64,000 nt of DNA from VAXT01 sp963827725 (GCA_963827725.1 CAWHBM010000001.1:124001-188000), one strand, 5' to 3'. Positions 32,780-42,843 are shown, numbered from the stretch's first letter. Numbers and translations: made by a program. Notes: a model not told the origin generated them from the sequence alone.

Positions 32780-34105
32780 ATGGCGGTCACGCGTTCAATC
32801 GAGATTCGCACCGAGATCCCCGGCCCGCGCTCACGGGAGATCGCCGAGCGCAAGGAGCGCGTCATCGCGGCTCCGCTCTCGCTCGTCCATCCGATCTTCA
32901 CGGCCGAGGGCCGTGGCGCCACGCTCACCGACGTCGACGGGAACACGTTCATCGACCTCACCGGCGGAGTCGGCTGCCTGAACGTCGGGCATTCGCATCC
33001 GCGAGTCGTCGAGGCGGCGCAGGAGCAGCTCGCGCGCTTCGCGCACACCGACTTCACGATCGTCCCGTACGAGATCTACGTCGAGCTCGCCGAGCGGCTG
33101 ATCGCGGTCTCCCCGTTCTCCGGGCCCGCGAAGGCAGCCTTCTTCAACGCCGGAACCGAGGCAATCGAGAACTCGATCAAGTTCGCCCGCTCGTACACGA
33201 AGCGGCCCGCCGTGATCGCGTTCGAGGGCGCCTTCCACGGCCGCACGATGCTCTCGATGACGATGACCTCGAAGACGCATCCCTACAAGGCGGGGCTGGG
33301 GCCGTTCGCTCCCGAGGTCTACCGCGTGCCGTTCCCGCATGTCTATCGCGGGATCGACGTCGAGGCGGCGCTCAAAGCTCTCCGTCGCGCTTTCGCGACC
33401 CAGGTCGCAGCCGAGACCGTCGCCGCGATCGTGATGGAGCCGATCCTCGGCGAGGGCGGCTTCGTCGTCGCGCCGGCCGAGTTCGTGCAGGGCGTGCGCG
33501 AGATCTGCGACGAGCACGGGATCGTCTTCGTCGCCGACGAGGTTCAGACGGGCTTCGGCCGCACCGGGAAGATGTGGGGCATCGAATGGAGCGGCGTCGA
33601 GCCCGACCTGATGGCCGTGGCCAAGTCGATCGCCGGCGGGCTCCCGCTCTCTGCGGTCATCGGCAAGGCCGAGATCATGGATGCGCCACCCGACTCCGCG
33701 ATCGGCGGCACCTACGTCGGCAACCCGGTCGCGCAGGCGGCCGCCCTGGCCGTGCTGGACGTCTTCGAGGACGAAAGCCTCGTCGAGCGCGCGAGCTCGA
33801 TCGGCGAGACGATCAAGTCCCGCATGCTCGCCTGGCAGGAGCGCTGGGGCGCGATCGGCGACGTGCGAGGCCTGGGTGCGATGCTGGCGATCGAGCTCGT
33901 CAAGGATCCGCAGACGAAGGAGCCGGCGCCCGACCTCGCCTCGGCGGTGATCGACGAGGCGTTCCGGAACGGGCTGCTGCTCATCAAGTCCGGGACCGAC
34001 GGCAACTGCATCCGCGTGCTCACCCCGCTCGTGATCACGGATGCGGAGCTGGACGAGGCTCTCGGCGTCTGGGAAGACGCGCTCGCGGCCGCTATCGGCG
34101 CTTAG
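32780..34105 (+). CDS. gabT: Class-III aminotransferase (4-aminobutyrate aminotransferase-like)
   Basis: 441 residues of a PLP fold-type I enzyme: 'GRGATLTDVDGNTFIDLTGG', 'FFNAGTEAIENSIKFAR', 'EGAFHGRTMLSM', 'MEPILGEGGFVVAP', 'VFVADEVQTGFGRTGKMWG' and the PLP lysine in 'DLMAVAKSIAGGLPLSAVIG'. 'TYVGNPVAQAAALAVL' completes the active site. It is closest in look to GabT/5-aminovalerate transaminases, with ornithine-type substrates not excluded. ATG 32780 gives the conserved 'RTEIPGPRS' start; earlier in-frame ATGs run into the intergenic repeat. Confidence 0.92.
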   Translation: MAVTRSIEIRTEIPGPRSREIAERKERVIAAPLSLVHPIFTAEGRGATLTDVDGNTFIDLTGGVGCLNVGHSHPRVVEAAQEQLARFAHTDFTIVPYEIYVELAERLIAVSPFSGPAKAAFFNAGTEAIENSIKFARSYTKRPAVIAFEGAFHGRTMLSMTMTSKTHPYKAGLGPFAPEVYRVPFPHVYRGIDVEAALKALRRAFATQVAAETVAAIVMEPILGEGGFVVAPAEFVQGVREICDEHGIVFVADEVQTGFGRTGKMWGIEWSGVEPDLMAVAKSIAGGLPLSAVIGKAEIMDAPPDSAIGGTYVGNPVAQAAALAVLDVFEDESLVERASSIGETIKSRMLAWQERWGAIGDVRGLGAMLAIELVKDPQTKEPAPDLASAVIDEAFRNGLLLIKSGTDGNCIRVLTPLVITDAELDEALGVWEDALAAAIGA

Positions 34106-34134
34106 TTCGCCCTTTCTCAGGGAAACTGCACTCC

Positions 34135-35565
34135 GTGGTCGGTGAGCTCATTGCGGGCCGGTACGAGCTCGAGAAGCTGGTCGGGTCGGGCGGCATGTCC
34201 AATGTCTTCCGTGCGCACGACCGGCTGCTCGAGCGAACCGTGGCGCTCAAGATCCTCCACGAGCAGTACACCCGCGACGAGGACTACGTCGAGCGGTTCC
34301 GCCGCGAGGCGCGCGCGGTGGCGCAGCTCACCCATCCGAACATCGTCACCGTCATCGATCGCGGGGAGCAGGAGGGCCGCCAGTTCATCGTCTTCGAATA
34401 CATCGACGGCGAGAACCTGAAGGAGCTCTCGAATCGGGGGCCGCTCGATGCTCGCGAGGCGATCCGGCTGTCGCTCCAGGTCGCCCGCGCCCTCTCTTTC
34501 GCACACGAGCGCGGGCTCGTCCACCGGGATGTCAAGCCCCAGAACGTCCTTCTCAACGAGGATGGCCAGGCGAAGGTGACCGACTTCGGGATCGCCCGGT
34601 CGCTCGATGTGCACGGCGTCACGCAGACGGGCACCGTGCTCGGGACGAGCGACTACATCGCGCCCGAGCAGGCCCGGGGGCAGAAGGTCGATCCGAAGAC
34701 GGACATCTACTCGCTGGGGGTCGTTCTCTACGAGCTCCTGATCGGGGACGTGCCCTACTCCGGCGACAACTTCGTCGCCGTCGCGATGCGGCACGTGAAC
34801 GAGCCGGTGCCGAGCGTGATCGAGCGCCGGCCCGACTGTCCCACGCGGCTCGACCTCGCCATCCAGCGTGCGATGGCGAAGGATCCGGACGATCGGTTCG
34901 AGTCGATGGCTGCCTTCGTGGACGAGCTCGAGGCCTGCCATGCGGAGCTCGACGGGCGCGATGACGAGGGCGCCACGATGATCGTGCCTGCTGCCCGGCA
35001 GCGGCGACCGAAGCGTCCTCGTCAGCGGCGGGAGTTGCCGCTGGTGCCGATCGCCCTGGCTGCGCTGGCGGCCGCCGCGGTCGCGATCGGAGCGTTCTGG
35101 CTCTTCGACAACGGTGGTGGAGGCGTGATCCCCGACGGCTCGCCGTCGCCGAAGCCGGTCAAGCTCCTCGGCGTCTCGGGATCCGACCCGTTCGGCGACA
35201 ATGCCCAGGAGCACGACGACGAGGCGCCGCTGGCAACGGACGGTGACGAAACGACCGACTGGAGCACCGAGGAGTACCAGGACTTCAGCAAGCCGGGCGT
35301 CGGCCTTGTCGTCAGCGCGCCGAGGCCGGTCGCCCTGTCGAGGATCACCCTCCTGAGTGGTGGCGGCTTCGAGGCGAAGATTCAGGCGAGCAATTCGGCA
35401 AACAGGGGCTTCAAGGACGTCTCGGGCGACTTCCAGCAGGTCGGAGCCCGTAAGAACTTCAAGATCGACACCGGCGACCAGGACTTTCGTTACTACGTGG
35501 TCTGGCTGCGGCTTCCGACGAGCGGAGGCCAGGCCCAGATCTACGAGGTGACGGCCAGAACCTGA
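34135..35565 (+). CDS. Ser/Thr protein kinase with external discoidin-like domain
   Basis: 476 residues. The kinase domain is about 1-270: 'VGSGGMSNVFRAHD', VAIK-type Lys in 'VALKILHEQ', 'LVHRDVKPQNVLL', 'VTDFGIARS', 'GTSDYIAPEQARG'. A basic juxtamembrane segment and one helix ('VPIALAALAAAAVAIGAFWL') lead to an external domain of about 130 residues with 'DGDETTDWSTEEYQDF' and beta strands resembling an F5/8-type C (discoidin) fold instead of PASTA repeats. GTG 34135 start. It lies 29 nt after the aminotransferase, in the same direction. Confidence 0.92.
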   Translation: MVGELIAGRYELEKLVGSGGMSNVFRAHDRLLERTVALKILHEQYTRDEDYVERFRREARAVAQLTHPNIVTVIDRGEQEGRQFIVFEYIDGENLKELSNRGPLDAREAIRLSLQVARALSFAHERGLVHRDVKPQNVLLNEDGQAKVTDFGIARSLDVHGVTQTGTVLGTSDYIAPEQARGQKVDPKTDIYSLGVVLYELLIGDVPYSGDNFVAVAMRHVNEPVPSVIERRPDCPTRLDLAIQRAMAKDPDDRFESMAAFVDELEACHAELDGRDDEGATMIVPAARQRRPKRPRQRRELPLVPIALAALAAAAVAIGAFWLFDNGGGGVIPDGSPSPKPVKLLGVSGSDPFGDNAQEHDDEAPLATDGDETTDWSTEEYQDFSKPGVGLVVSAPRPVALSRITLLSGGGFEAKIQASNSANRGFKDVSGDFQQVGARKNFKIDTGDQDFRYYVVWLRLPTSGGQAQIYEVTART

Positions 35566-35580
35566 GCGCGCGAACGGCGA

Positions 35581-35648
35581 ACGGGGTCAGACCCCGTAAA
35601 GATCATGGGGTCAGACCCTGTAAAGGTTAACGGGGTCAGACCCCGTTA
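35581..35648. repeat. Three tandem GGGGTCAGACCCC palindromes
   Basis: Core GGGGTCAGACCCC at 35583-35595, GGGGTCAGACCCT at 35607-35619 and GGGGTCAGACCCC at 35632-35644, with a period of about 24-25 bp. The outer copies extend to longer palindromes (ACGGGGTCAGACCCCGT; TAACGGGGTCAGACCCCGTTA is cut short here). They occupy the whole gap between two convergent genes (kinase and ddl), so they could act as bidirectional terminators or as a REP-like repeat. Confidence 0.85.
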
Positions 35649-35656
35649 AGACTCGA

Positions 35657-36677
35657 CTAGAACTTGAGTTTCGCCCGGCGCTCGTGGCGGTCGAGCGCTA
35701 GCTGGACAAGGCGCTCTAGGAGCTCCTCGTACGGGATTCCCGAGGCTTCGAACAGCTTTGCGTAGACGCTCGTCGCGGTGAACCCGGGGATCGTGTTCAG
35801 CTCGTTGATCAGCACCTCGCCGTCGGCTCGCACGAAGCAGTCCGCGCGCGCCATCCCTTCGCACTCGGTCGCCCTGAACGCCTCGACGGAGAGTTCCTGC
35901 ACGCGATCGATCGACTCCTGCGGGATGCGCGGCGGGATCACGAGGTCCATGCCGCCCTCGTCGTACTTCGCCGAGTAGTCGTACCAGTCGGAGTTGGCGA
36001 CGATCTCGCCCGGAATCGACGCGATCGGCTCCTCGTTGCCGAGCACGCTGCACTCGACCTCGACACCCGTCACGAACTCCTCGACGAGCACCTTCTCGTC
36101 GTGGCGGAAGGCGAGCTCGATCGCCGCGCGGAGCTCACTCTCGCCGCGCGCCTTGCTGATCCCGACCGACGAGCCGAGCCGCGCCGGCTTCACGAAGACG
36201 GGGAAGCCGAACGGGTTCTCGAAGCCGTTCGGCGACCGGAGGGTCACGCTCCGGGTGACGGGAATGCCCTTGTCTCGCAGGATCGCCTTGAAGAGATCCT
36301 TGTCCATGCAGAGCGCCGAGGCGGCCACGCCTGCGCCCACGTAGGGCACGTCGGCCAGCTCCAGCAGGCCCTGGACGGTCCCGTCCTCGCCAAACGGGCC
36401 CGTGCAGGACCGGGAAGACGACGTCGACGCCCGCGAGGGTCGCCGGAACGCTCGACGTGGTCACCGGCAGCGTCTCCGCGGCAGAGCGCCGATGCCGCTC
36501 GAGCTCCCCCTTGGAGCCGGAGCCGAGCTCCCAGCGACCGTCGCGTCCGATCTCGACCGTCACCGCCTCGTAGCGGGCGGGGTCGAGCGCCTCGAGCACC
36601 GAGCGCGCCGACGCGAGCGAGACCTCGTGCTCGCTCGAACGGCCCCCCATGACGACCGCGACGCGGAGCTTCGGCAT
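35657..36677 (-). CDS. ddl: D-alanine--D-alanine ligase, one frameshift
   Basis: About 340 residues after correction. 'VAVVMGGRSSEHEVSLASA' opens the ATP-grasp fold, 'VDVVFPVLHGP' precedes the break, and 'LFKAILRDKGIPV', 'FVKPARLGSSVGISK', 'VEEFVTGVEVECSVLG' and 'INELNTIPGFTATSVYAK' follow in another frame. An extra base near 36395 explains the switch (expected 'GPFGEDGTVQGLLE'). It makes the D-Ala-D-Ala dipeptide for peptidoglycan. ATG 36677 overlaps the PASTA kinase stop (TGATG), making ddl the last gene of the division operon. Confidence 0.93.
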
Positions 36678-38572
36678 CACTCGAGCGGTTCTACCAGGCG
36701 TCCGACGATGATCGTCACCGTTGTGCCCGGCTCGGCTTTCGTCCCGCCGGGCGGGTCCTGCGAGAGGACGATCCCGTCCTGGTTCGGGTCGGTGGTCTCC
36801 TGCTCCTGGACGTCGACGGTGAAGCCCGACTGCTCGAGGGTCTGGGTCGCTGACGCCTCGTCCTGGCTCGTCACATCAGGGATCGTCGATTCCTTCGGTC
36901 CTTTCGAGACGAAGACCGTGACCGTGCCCCCGCGGGCGAGGTCTGATCCGCCCTCCGGCTCCTGGTCGATGACGACGTCCTTCGGCTGGCCCGAGTCGAC
37001 GTCTCTCCTCGCCACGGCGAAGCCCTCACCCTGGAGCTGGCCGGCGGCGCTGTCGTAGAGCTGGCCGACGACGTTCGGCACCGTCAGCGGCTGGATGCCC
37101 TTCGAGACGTTGATCTGAACGACGGATCCCTTGTTCACCTTCGTGCCCGGAAGCGGGAACTGTGCGATCACCGTGTTCGCTTCCTCCCTCGAGAAGACGT
37201 CTCGCGGTTTCACCTCCAGGCCGAGCGAGGACAGCGTGCTGATCGCCTCGTCCCGCGAGTCGCCCTTCACGTCGGGCACCTCGACCTTCGGGGGCCCAAG
37301 GGATACGTAGACGTCGACTCTCGTTCCCTTGTCCAGCCGCACTCCGCCCAACGGGTCCTGCCTGAAGACCCGGCCGAGCTTCACGGTCTCGTGCGGCTCG
37401 CGGTGCACGGTGGCCCCGAGCTCCTTCTCCGCGAGGTTGACGATCGCGAGATCCTCGCGCTGACCGACGACGAAGGGCACCGAGGTGGTCGCCGAGCCGC
37501 CGAGCGAATCCTGGATCTGCCCGTACGCATACATGCCGGAGACGCCCGCGAGCACGACGAGGAGCAATGCGAGCAGCCAGGGCCAGACCGGACGCCTTCG
37601 CGCCGGAGGATCGGCATAGCGATACGAGGGACGGGCGGCGGGCGGGCGGCGAGGAGGCACGACCGCGGTCGGGGCGTTCGAGAGCGTTGCGCCCGCGAGG
37701 ACCGCCGTCGCGGCATCCGCCGTCACGGCGGTCACGCCCACGCCCTGTGCGACCCGGTCGAGCTCAGCGTCCATCTCCTCGGCGGTCTGGAAGCGGTCGT
37801 CCGGGTTCTTCGCCAGGGCACGAAGTACGACCATGTCGAGGTCCGGCGGGATCTCGGGGCGCTGTAGCGAGGGCGGCCGCGGCGTGTCCGACAGGTGCTT
37901 CATCGCGATCTCGACCGGCGAGGAGCCAGTGAAAGGCACCGTCCCGGTGAGCATCTCGTAAAGGAGAATCCCGACGGAGTACAGGTCGGAGCGCTGGTCG
38001 ACCGCGGCGCCGCGGGCCTGCTCGGGCGAGAGGTACTGCGCCGTGCCGATGATCGAGCCCGCCTCGGTCATCTGGCTCACCCCCGCTCGCGCGATCCCGA
38101 AGTCGGTCACTTTCAGGCGCCCGTCGGCGTCGGCCATGACGTTGTGCGGCTTGATGTCGCGGTGGACAACGCCTTTCCGGTGCGCGAAGCGGAGCGCGCC
38201 GAGCACCTGGCGGGTGAATTCGATCGTGTCGCCGATCGGCAGCGGGCCCCGGGCGACGACGAGCTCCTTCAGGCTCCGCCCGTCGAGGAACTCCATCGCG
38301 ATGTAGTACGTGCCCTCGGCCTCGCCGCGATCGTAGATCGAGACGATGTTCGGGTGCGAGAGGCCCGCGGCGTTCTTCGCCTCGCGGCGGAAGCGCTCGA
38401 CGAACGACTCGTCGTTCGCATGCCGGTCGTTCAGGATCTTGACCGCGACCCGGCGACCGAGCTCCTCGTCCTCGGCCAGGTAGACGTCGGCCATCCCGCC
38501 CGAGCCGAGCTTCCGGACGATCCGGTAGCGCCCGTCGAAGAGGGTGTTGATCAGAGTGTCGACGTAGGCCAT
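36677..38572 (-). CDS. pknB: PASTA-domain Ser/Thr protein kinase PknB/StkP type
   Basis: 631 residues. The kinase domain is residues 1-280: 'LGSGGMADVYLAEDEELGRR', 'VVHRDIKPHNVM', 'VTDFGIARAG', 'GTAQYLSPEQARG'. A Pro/Arg-rich linker and one helix ('WPWLLALLLVVLAGVSGMY') follow, then four extracytoplasmic PASTA domains starting at 'VPFVVGQ', 'VPDVKGD', 'VPNVVGQ' and 'IPDVTSQ'. It senses peptidoglycan fragments and phosphorylates division proteins and FHA partners. It is placed directly after pbpA and before ddl. Confidence 0.97.
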   Translation of the reverse strand: MAYVDTLINTLFDGRYRIVRKLGSGGMADVYLAEDEELGRRVAVKILNDRHANDESFVERFRREAKNAAGLSHPNIVSIYDRGEAEGTYYIAMEFLDGRSLKELVVARGPLPIGDTIEFTRQVLGALRFAHRKGVVHRDIKPHNVMADADGRLKVTDFGIARAGVSQMTEAGSIIGTAQYLSPEQARGAAVDQRSDLYSVGILLYEMLTGTVPFTGSSPVEIAMKHLSDTPRPPSLQRPEIPPDLDMVVLRALAKNPDDRFQTAEEMDAELDRVAQGVGVTAVTADAATAVLAGATLSNAPTAVVPPRRPPAARPSYRYADPPARRRPVWPWLLALLLVVLAGVSGMYAYGQIQDSLGGSATTSVPFVVGQREDLAIVNLAEKELGATVHREPHETVKLGRVFRQDPLGGVRLDKGTRVDVYVSLGPPKVEVPDVKGDSRDEAISTLSSLGLEVKPRDVFSREEANTVIAQFPLPGTKVNKGSVVQINVSKGIQPLTVPNVVGQLYDSAAGQLQGEGFAVARRDVDSGQPKDVVIDQEPEGGSDLARGGTVTVFVSKGPKESTIPDVTSQDEASATQTLEQSGFTVDVQEQETTDPNQDGIVLSQDPPGGTKAEPGTTVTIIVGRLVEPLE

Positions 38573-38596
38573 GTCCTAATCAGGGTACGTTCGGGC

Positions 38597-40066
38597 TCAC
38601 CGGATCAGCGCCTCCATGATCGCCTTGGCGATCGGGGCGGCTGTCGTCCCGCCCGTGCCACTCTGGCGCTCGAGGAAGACCGCGACCGCGACCCTCGCGT
38701 TGTCGGCCGGTGCGAAGGCCACGAACGAGGTGGTGTTGCGACCGGCGACTCCGCCCTCGGCCGTCCCGGTCTTGCCCGCGACCGAGATGCCCGGAATCTG
38801 CGCCGCGGTGCCGGTTCCGCCGCTGACGACCGATTCCATCATTGCGGTGACCTCCGCCGCGGTCTTGGCGCTTACGGCTCGACCGAGAATGTCGGGCTTC
38901 GTCTTCGTGACCTCCGTCCCGTCCGGAGCGGTGATCCTCTCGACGACGTATGGCCGCATGACGAGCCCGCCGTTTGCGATCGCAGCCGCGACCATCGCCA
39001 TCTGCAGCGGTGTCGTTTGGGGCTCACCCGTTTCGGGACCCTGGCCGAACGCGAGCCGCCCGGGGTCGATCTGGCTTTCCTCTTTCGGGTCGACGAGCCT
39101 TCTCTTGCTGTTGAAGAGACCGCTGACCGCCCGTTCATTCACCGGTGTCTCGAGCGGCGGGACCGAGTAGAAACCGAAGTCCTTCATCTGCTCGACGATG
39201 CGCAGCCCGCCCAGGGCCTTGCCGATGTTGCAGAAAACGGAGTTGATCGAATTCTGCATCGCGGTTCCGAGAGTGACGTTGCCGAACGGCGACGAAGTGT
39301 CGTAGTTGTTGACGTGCGCTCCGTATTCGATGCAGTAGCCCGGGTCGTTGAAAGTCGAGCTCGTCGTGAACTCGCCCGAGTCGACCGCCGCGGCGGCCGT
39401 GACGGCCTTGAACGTCGAGCCAGGCGTGTAGAGGCCCGCGGTCGCGCGGTTCTGGAGCGGGGGGCAGCCGAACTTGGGTCTCGAGGCGAGCTCGAAGTTG
39501 CGCTCGACCAGGTTTGGGTCATAGGTCGGGCTGGACACGCTCACCAGCACGCGGCCGGTTCGCGGCTCGATTGCGACGGCGGCGCCGCATCTGCCGCCGA
39601 GTGCGTTCAGCGCGACTCGCTGTGCCTCCGGATGCAGCGTGAGGTGGAGGTCGTTTCCCTTGATCGTTGCGCCCTTGAGCTTGTCGAAGGTGGTGTCGAG
39701 CACGGTGCTCAGGTTCGTGTTCGAGCCGGTCAGGAAATCGTTCTGCGAGGCCTCGAGGCCCGCCCGTGAGCGAACCTGGGTCGAGTAGCCGACGATGTGG
39801 GCTGCGAGCCCGCGCTGCGGGTACTTCCTGAAGTAGAGGTTCTGCCCCCCGACCTTGCGCCTCACGTTGTCGGCGAGCACCGTCTGCCCGTCCGCCGCAA
39901 AGATCTTTCCGCGCTTCACCGCGAACTCGGCGACGAGCTGGATCGAGTTGTCCTGCCGGTCGGCGAGCCCGCTCGAAGCCCAGGCCTGCCAGTAGGTCGT
40001 GCCAACGACGAGTGCGGCGAGCAGGACGAGGCCGACCACTGCCACTCGGGTGATCTGGCGGTTCAC
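38597..40066 (-). CDS. pbpA: Class B penicillin-binding protein PbpA (transpeptidase)
   Basis: 489 residues. An N-terminal membrane anchor ('VAVVGLVLLAALVVGTTYW') is followed by a dimerisation domain and the transpeptidase. The three active-site motifs are STFK in 'YTPGSTFKAVT', SIN in 'MQNSINSVFCN' and KTG in 'VAGKTGTAEGG'. It cross-links peptidoglycan outside the membrane and partners with the SEDS polymerase whose stop overlaps its GTG start (GTGA). Confidence 0.97.
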   Translation of the reverse strand: MNRQITRVAVVGLVLLAALVVGTTYWQAWASSGLADRQDNSIQLVAEFAVKRGKIFAADGQTVLADNVRRKVGGQNLYFRKYPQRGLAAHIVGYSTQVRSRAGLEASQNDFLTGSNTNLSTVLDTTFDKLKGATIKGNDLHLTLHPEAQRVALNALGGRCGAAVAIEPRTGRVLVSVSSPTYDPNLVERNFELASRPKFGCPPLQNRATAGLYTPGSTFKAVTAAAAVDSGEFTTSSTFNDPGYCIEYGAHVNNYDTSSPFGNVTLGTAMQNSINSVFCNIGKALGGLRIVEQMKDFGFYSVPPLETPVNERAVSGLFNSKRRLVDPKEESQIDPGRLAFGQGPETGEPQTTPLQMAMVAAAIANGGLVMRPYVVERITAPDGTEVTKTKPDILGRAVSAKTAAEVTAMMESVVSGGTGTAAQIPGISVAGKTGTAEGGVAGRNTTSFVAFAPADNARVAVAVFLERQSGTGGTTAAPIAKAIMEALIR

Positions 40067-41347
40067 GGACGGCCCTCCATCGAGATCTGGCTCAACGAGT
40101 TCGCTCGATGGGAGACGAGGAGGAGGCCCGCGAGGAGGATGAAGTTCGCGACGACGCTCGACCCCCCGTAGCTCACAAAGGGCAGCGTGATCCCGGTCAG
40201 CGGGATCAGACGGAGGACACCGCCGACGATGATGAATGTCTGGAGCGCGAAGCCGAAGGTGAGCCCGACCGCAAGTAGCTTGGAGAAGCCATCCTGCGCC
40301 AGCAGCGCGATCCGGAAGCCGCGCAGGCAGATCAGCATGTAGACGAGAACGAGTGCTGCCGAGCCGATGAGCCCGAGCTCTTGTGCGAGCGCCGAGTAGA
40401 TGAAGTCGGTATTGAGCTGGGGAATCAGGTCTCGGCCGTTGGTCGTCGCGAACACGCCCTTCCCGAGCCCCGTGCCGGCGAAGCCCCCGTTCCCGATCGA
40501 GAAGAGCGACTGGACGATCTGGTATCCGGACGTGTGGCTCTGCTCCCAGGGATCGATCCAGATCGAGACACGCTCCTCGACCCGTGGGACGACCTGGTAG
40601 AGCAAGGAGGAGCCGGCGACGAAGAGGGCGAGCCCCGCGGCGGCGAACCAGGCCTTCGCGGTGGCCACGTACAGCATCGCCGAGGAAGATCCCGTAGTAG
40701 AGAAGCGCGCTCCCGAGGTCGTTCGTCTGGACGATCACGAGCATCGCCGCGCCCCAGATCGCCAGCAGCGGGCCGAAGTCCTTCAGGCGACCCTGGGCGA
40801 GCACCTCGCGCTTCTCGCGGAGATACCCGGCGAGGAAGACGATCAGCATGATCTTGGCGAGCTCGCCCGGCTGAAACTGGATCCCGCCCACGTGCACCCA
40901 GAGCCGGGCGCCGTTGATCTGCTCTCCGATCAGCGGGAGAGCGGGCAGGAAGAGGAGGCCCACCGCGGTCAGGCCGAAGAGGTACTTGTAGCTCTCCAGC
41001 CGCCGGTAGTCGTGACGGAGGAGGAGCAATGTCGCGGCGAATGCGGCAACTCCGACCACGATCCAGAGGCCCTGTCGAAACGCGTTGTCCGGGTCGAGCC
41101 GGTAGATCTCCGTCACGCCGATCGCCGCCAGCAGCGCGGCCATCGGCAGCAGATACGGGTCGGCCTGCGGCACCGCCAGCCGGGCGATCACGTGCGCGGC
41201 GAGGAAGATGGCGAAGAAGAAGAGCGCGTAGGAGAGCGATCCGGTCGAGACGATGTCCTGGCGCGCGATGTAGACGCTCGCAAAGCCGAGGCCGGTGATG
41301 ACTGCGACGACGACGAGGTTGACGAGCTCGCGGTTCCGGTAGCTCAT
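40063..41347 (-). CDS. ftsW: SEDS peptidoglycan polymerase FtsW/RodA, one frameshift
   Basis: About 427 residues with ten membrane helices once corrected. 'WVHVGGIQFQPGELAKIMLI' carries the SEDS catalytic region and 'VQTNDLGSALLYYGIFL' the next conserved block. After an extra base near 40679 the sequence resumes with 'GYQIVQSLFSIGNGGFAGTG', 'TDFIYSALAQELG' and 'LPFVSYGGSS'. It polymerises glycan strands from lipid II, working with PbpA. FtsW versus RodA cannot be settled from sequence alone; the position between pstP and pbpA matches the mycobacterial rodA locus. It overlaps pstP by ATGA. Confidence 0.94.
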
Positions 41348-42358
41348 CTGCTCTGGCCGAGAAGCCAGTACACGAGGAGAGCCATCGCAGCGACGACGGC
41401 GAGAGCGACCACGAGCCGCGCGGCCCGGACGCTGAACCGCTCCTTCGGCGGCTCCTCCGGAGCCCTTGCCCGTCGGTGGGCCGTCCGTCTGGGCGAGTCC
41501 CGGAATCTGCTCGGGGGGGATGACCATCGTCTGGACAGTCGGTACGTCCTCGAGGCCGGAGAGCGTGTCCTCGTCCGCGTCAGGGGTGGTGGAGGGGGCT
41601 GGACAGCGGGCATCGTCTTCGTTTCGGCGACAGGCTCGGGCGCCTTGTCGGTGATCTCGAAGAAGACCACCGTGATGTTGTCCTCGCCGCCGCTGCTCGT
41701 TCGCTGCGCCGATGAGCTCTTTCGCGACCGCGTCGAAGTTGTCCCTGCGCTCATTGACGATGCCGAGAATCGTGTCGTCTCCGACCATCGAGGTCAGCCC
41801 GTCCGAGCAGATCAGGAAGACGTCGCCCGGCTTCGCCTCGACCGAGAAGGAGTCGACGTCGACGTCGGGGTCGGTGCCGAGGGCCCGGGTGATCACCGAG
41901 CGCTGAGGGTGCGTATCGGCCTCCTCCGGCGAGAGCCTGCCGCTGCGGACGAGCTCTGCGACGAGCGAGTGATCCTCGGTGAGCTGTTCGACCTTTTGAT
42001 CGCGGATCAGGTAGCCGCGCGAATCGCCCACGTGACCGATCGCGACGACGCCGTCCTCGACGAGCGCAACCGTGATCGTCGTGCCCATGCCAGAGGCGTC
42101 GGCATCGTCACGGGCGCGCTCGTAGACCTGTTGGTTCGCCTTCTGGATGAGCGCGACGACCCGCTCCTCGCCGCTCCCGTCGACGGTCTCGCCGAGCGCA
42201 GTCGCGGCGAGTCGGGAGGCGATCTCGCCGCCCCGGGCGCCACCCATGCCGTCCGCGACGGCGAACAGCGGTGGCTGGCAGACCCAGGCGTCCTCGTTGC
42301 GGCGACGCTTCCGCCCCGGGTGCGAGAGGCCCGTGCTTCGTCCGAGAAAGACGCTCAT
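41344..42358 (-). CDS. pstP: PP2C-type Ser/Thr phosphatase, three frame shifts
   Basis: Catalytic domain of about 240 residues: 'RNEDAWVCQPPLFAVADGMG', 'GMGTTITVALVEDG', 'VGDSRGYLIRD', 'LTEDHSLVAELVRSG', 'LICSDGLTSMVGD', and 'GGEDNITVVFFE', all metal-binding PP2C motifs. A Pro-rich linker and one C-terminal helix ('LVVALAVVAAMALLVYWLLG') follow. Frame switches occur near 41700 (+1), near 41600 (one C missing from a C run) and near 41463 (+1 in GGG). It reverses the neighbouring PASTA kinase. It starts within the fhaB stop (ATGA). Confidence 0.93.
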
Positions 42359-42843
42359 GTCTCGAACCTCAGGTCGGTCTCGCCGACGCGAACGAGGTCC
42401 CCGGTAGCGAGCTTGCGCGCTCTCGAAAGCCGCACGCCGTTGACGAAGGTGCCGTTCGTCGAGCCGACGTCTTCGATCCACACTCCGTCGCGGCGCGGCT
42501 CCACGCGGGCATGTTGCACGGACGCGAAGTCGTCCCCGTCGAGGCGGACCTCGTTCGGCCCTCCGCGGCCGATCGAGATGCCGGCCGAGTCGAGCACGAA
42601 CTCGGTGTTCTCGTCGATCGCGGTGCTCTTCAGGACGACCAGGCGGCCCATGTTCAGCGGGGGCTCGGGTCGCAGGCCGACGGCCGCGGCCTCCTGGGGG
42701 CCTAGCACGAAGCTCTCTTGTGGGAGACGGAGATCACGGCTCGCGGTACGAACTATGCGCCAGATGAAGACATAGAGAAGGAAGAGGAAGCAGGCCTTGA
42801 GAATGAGCAGCGCGCCCTCGACGTCGACCGAGGCGGCAATCAT
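42355..42843 (-). CDS. fhaB: FHA-domain membrane protein FhaB
   Basis: 162 residues. One N-terminal helix ('ALLILKACFLFLLYVFIWRI') anchors a C-terminal forkhead-associated domain: 'ISIGRGGPNEVRLDGDDFAS', 'QHARVEP', 'VGSTNGTFVNGVRL'. FHA domains bind phosphothreonine. In this conserved locus FhaB links the PASTA kinase to the SEDS/PBP machinery. It overlaps both neighbours by ATGA. Confidence 0.94.
   Translation of the reverse strand: MIAASVDVEGALLILKACFLFLLYVFIWRIVRTASRDLRLPQESFVLGPQEAAAVGLRPEPPLNMGRLVVLKSTAIDENTEFVLDSAGISIGRGGPNEVRLDGDDFASVQHARVEPRRDGVWIEDVGSTNGTFVNGVRLSRARKLATGDLVRVGETDLRFET

Noticed and set aside
32740..35565. A 941-residue plus-strand frame covering the aminotransferase region and the kinase
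   Set aside because: The first half is the shifted shadow of the aminotransferase (Arg-rich). Only the part from GTG 34135 is coding.
35581..35648. CRISPR array
   Set aside because: The repeats are only 13 bp and palindromic, spacers are 11-12 bp, there are three units and no cas gene is near.
38597..42481. A continuous 1294-codon minus-strand frame
   Set aside because: It joins parts of pstP, ftsW/rodA and the whole of pbpA through frame shifts and antisense-like stretches. The conserved motifs show three separate genes with ATGA/GTGA overlaps.
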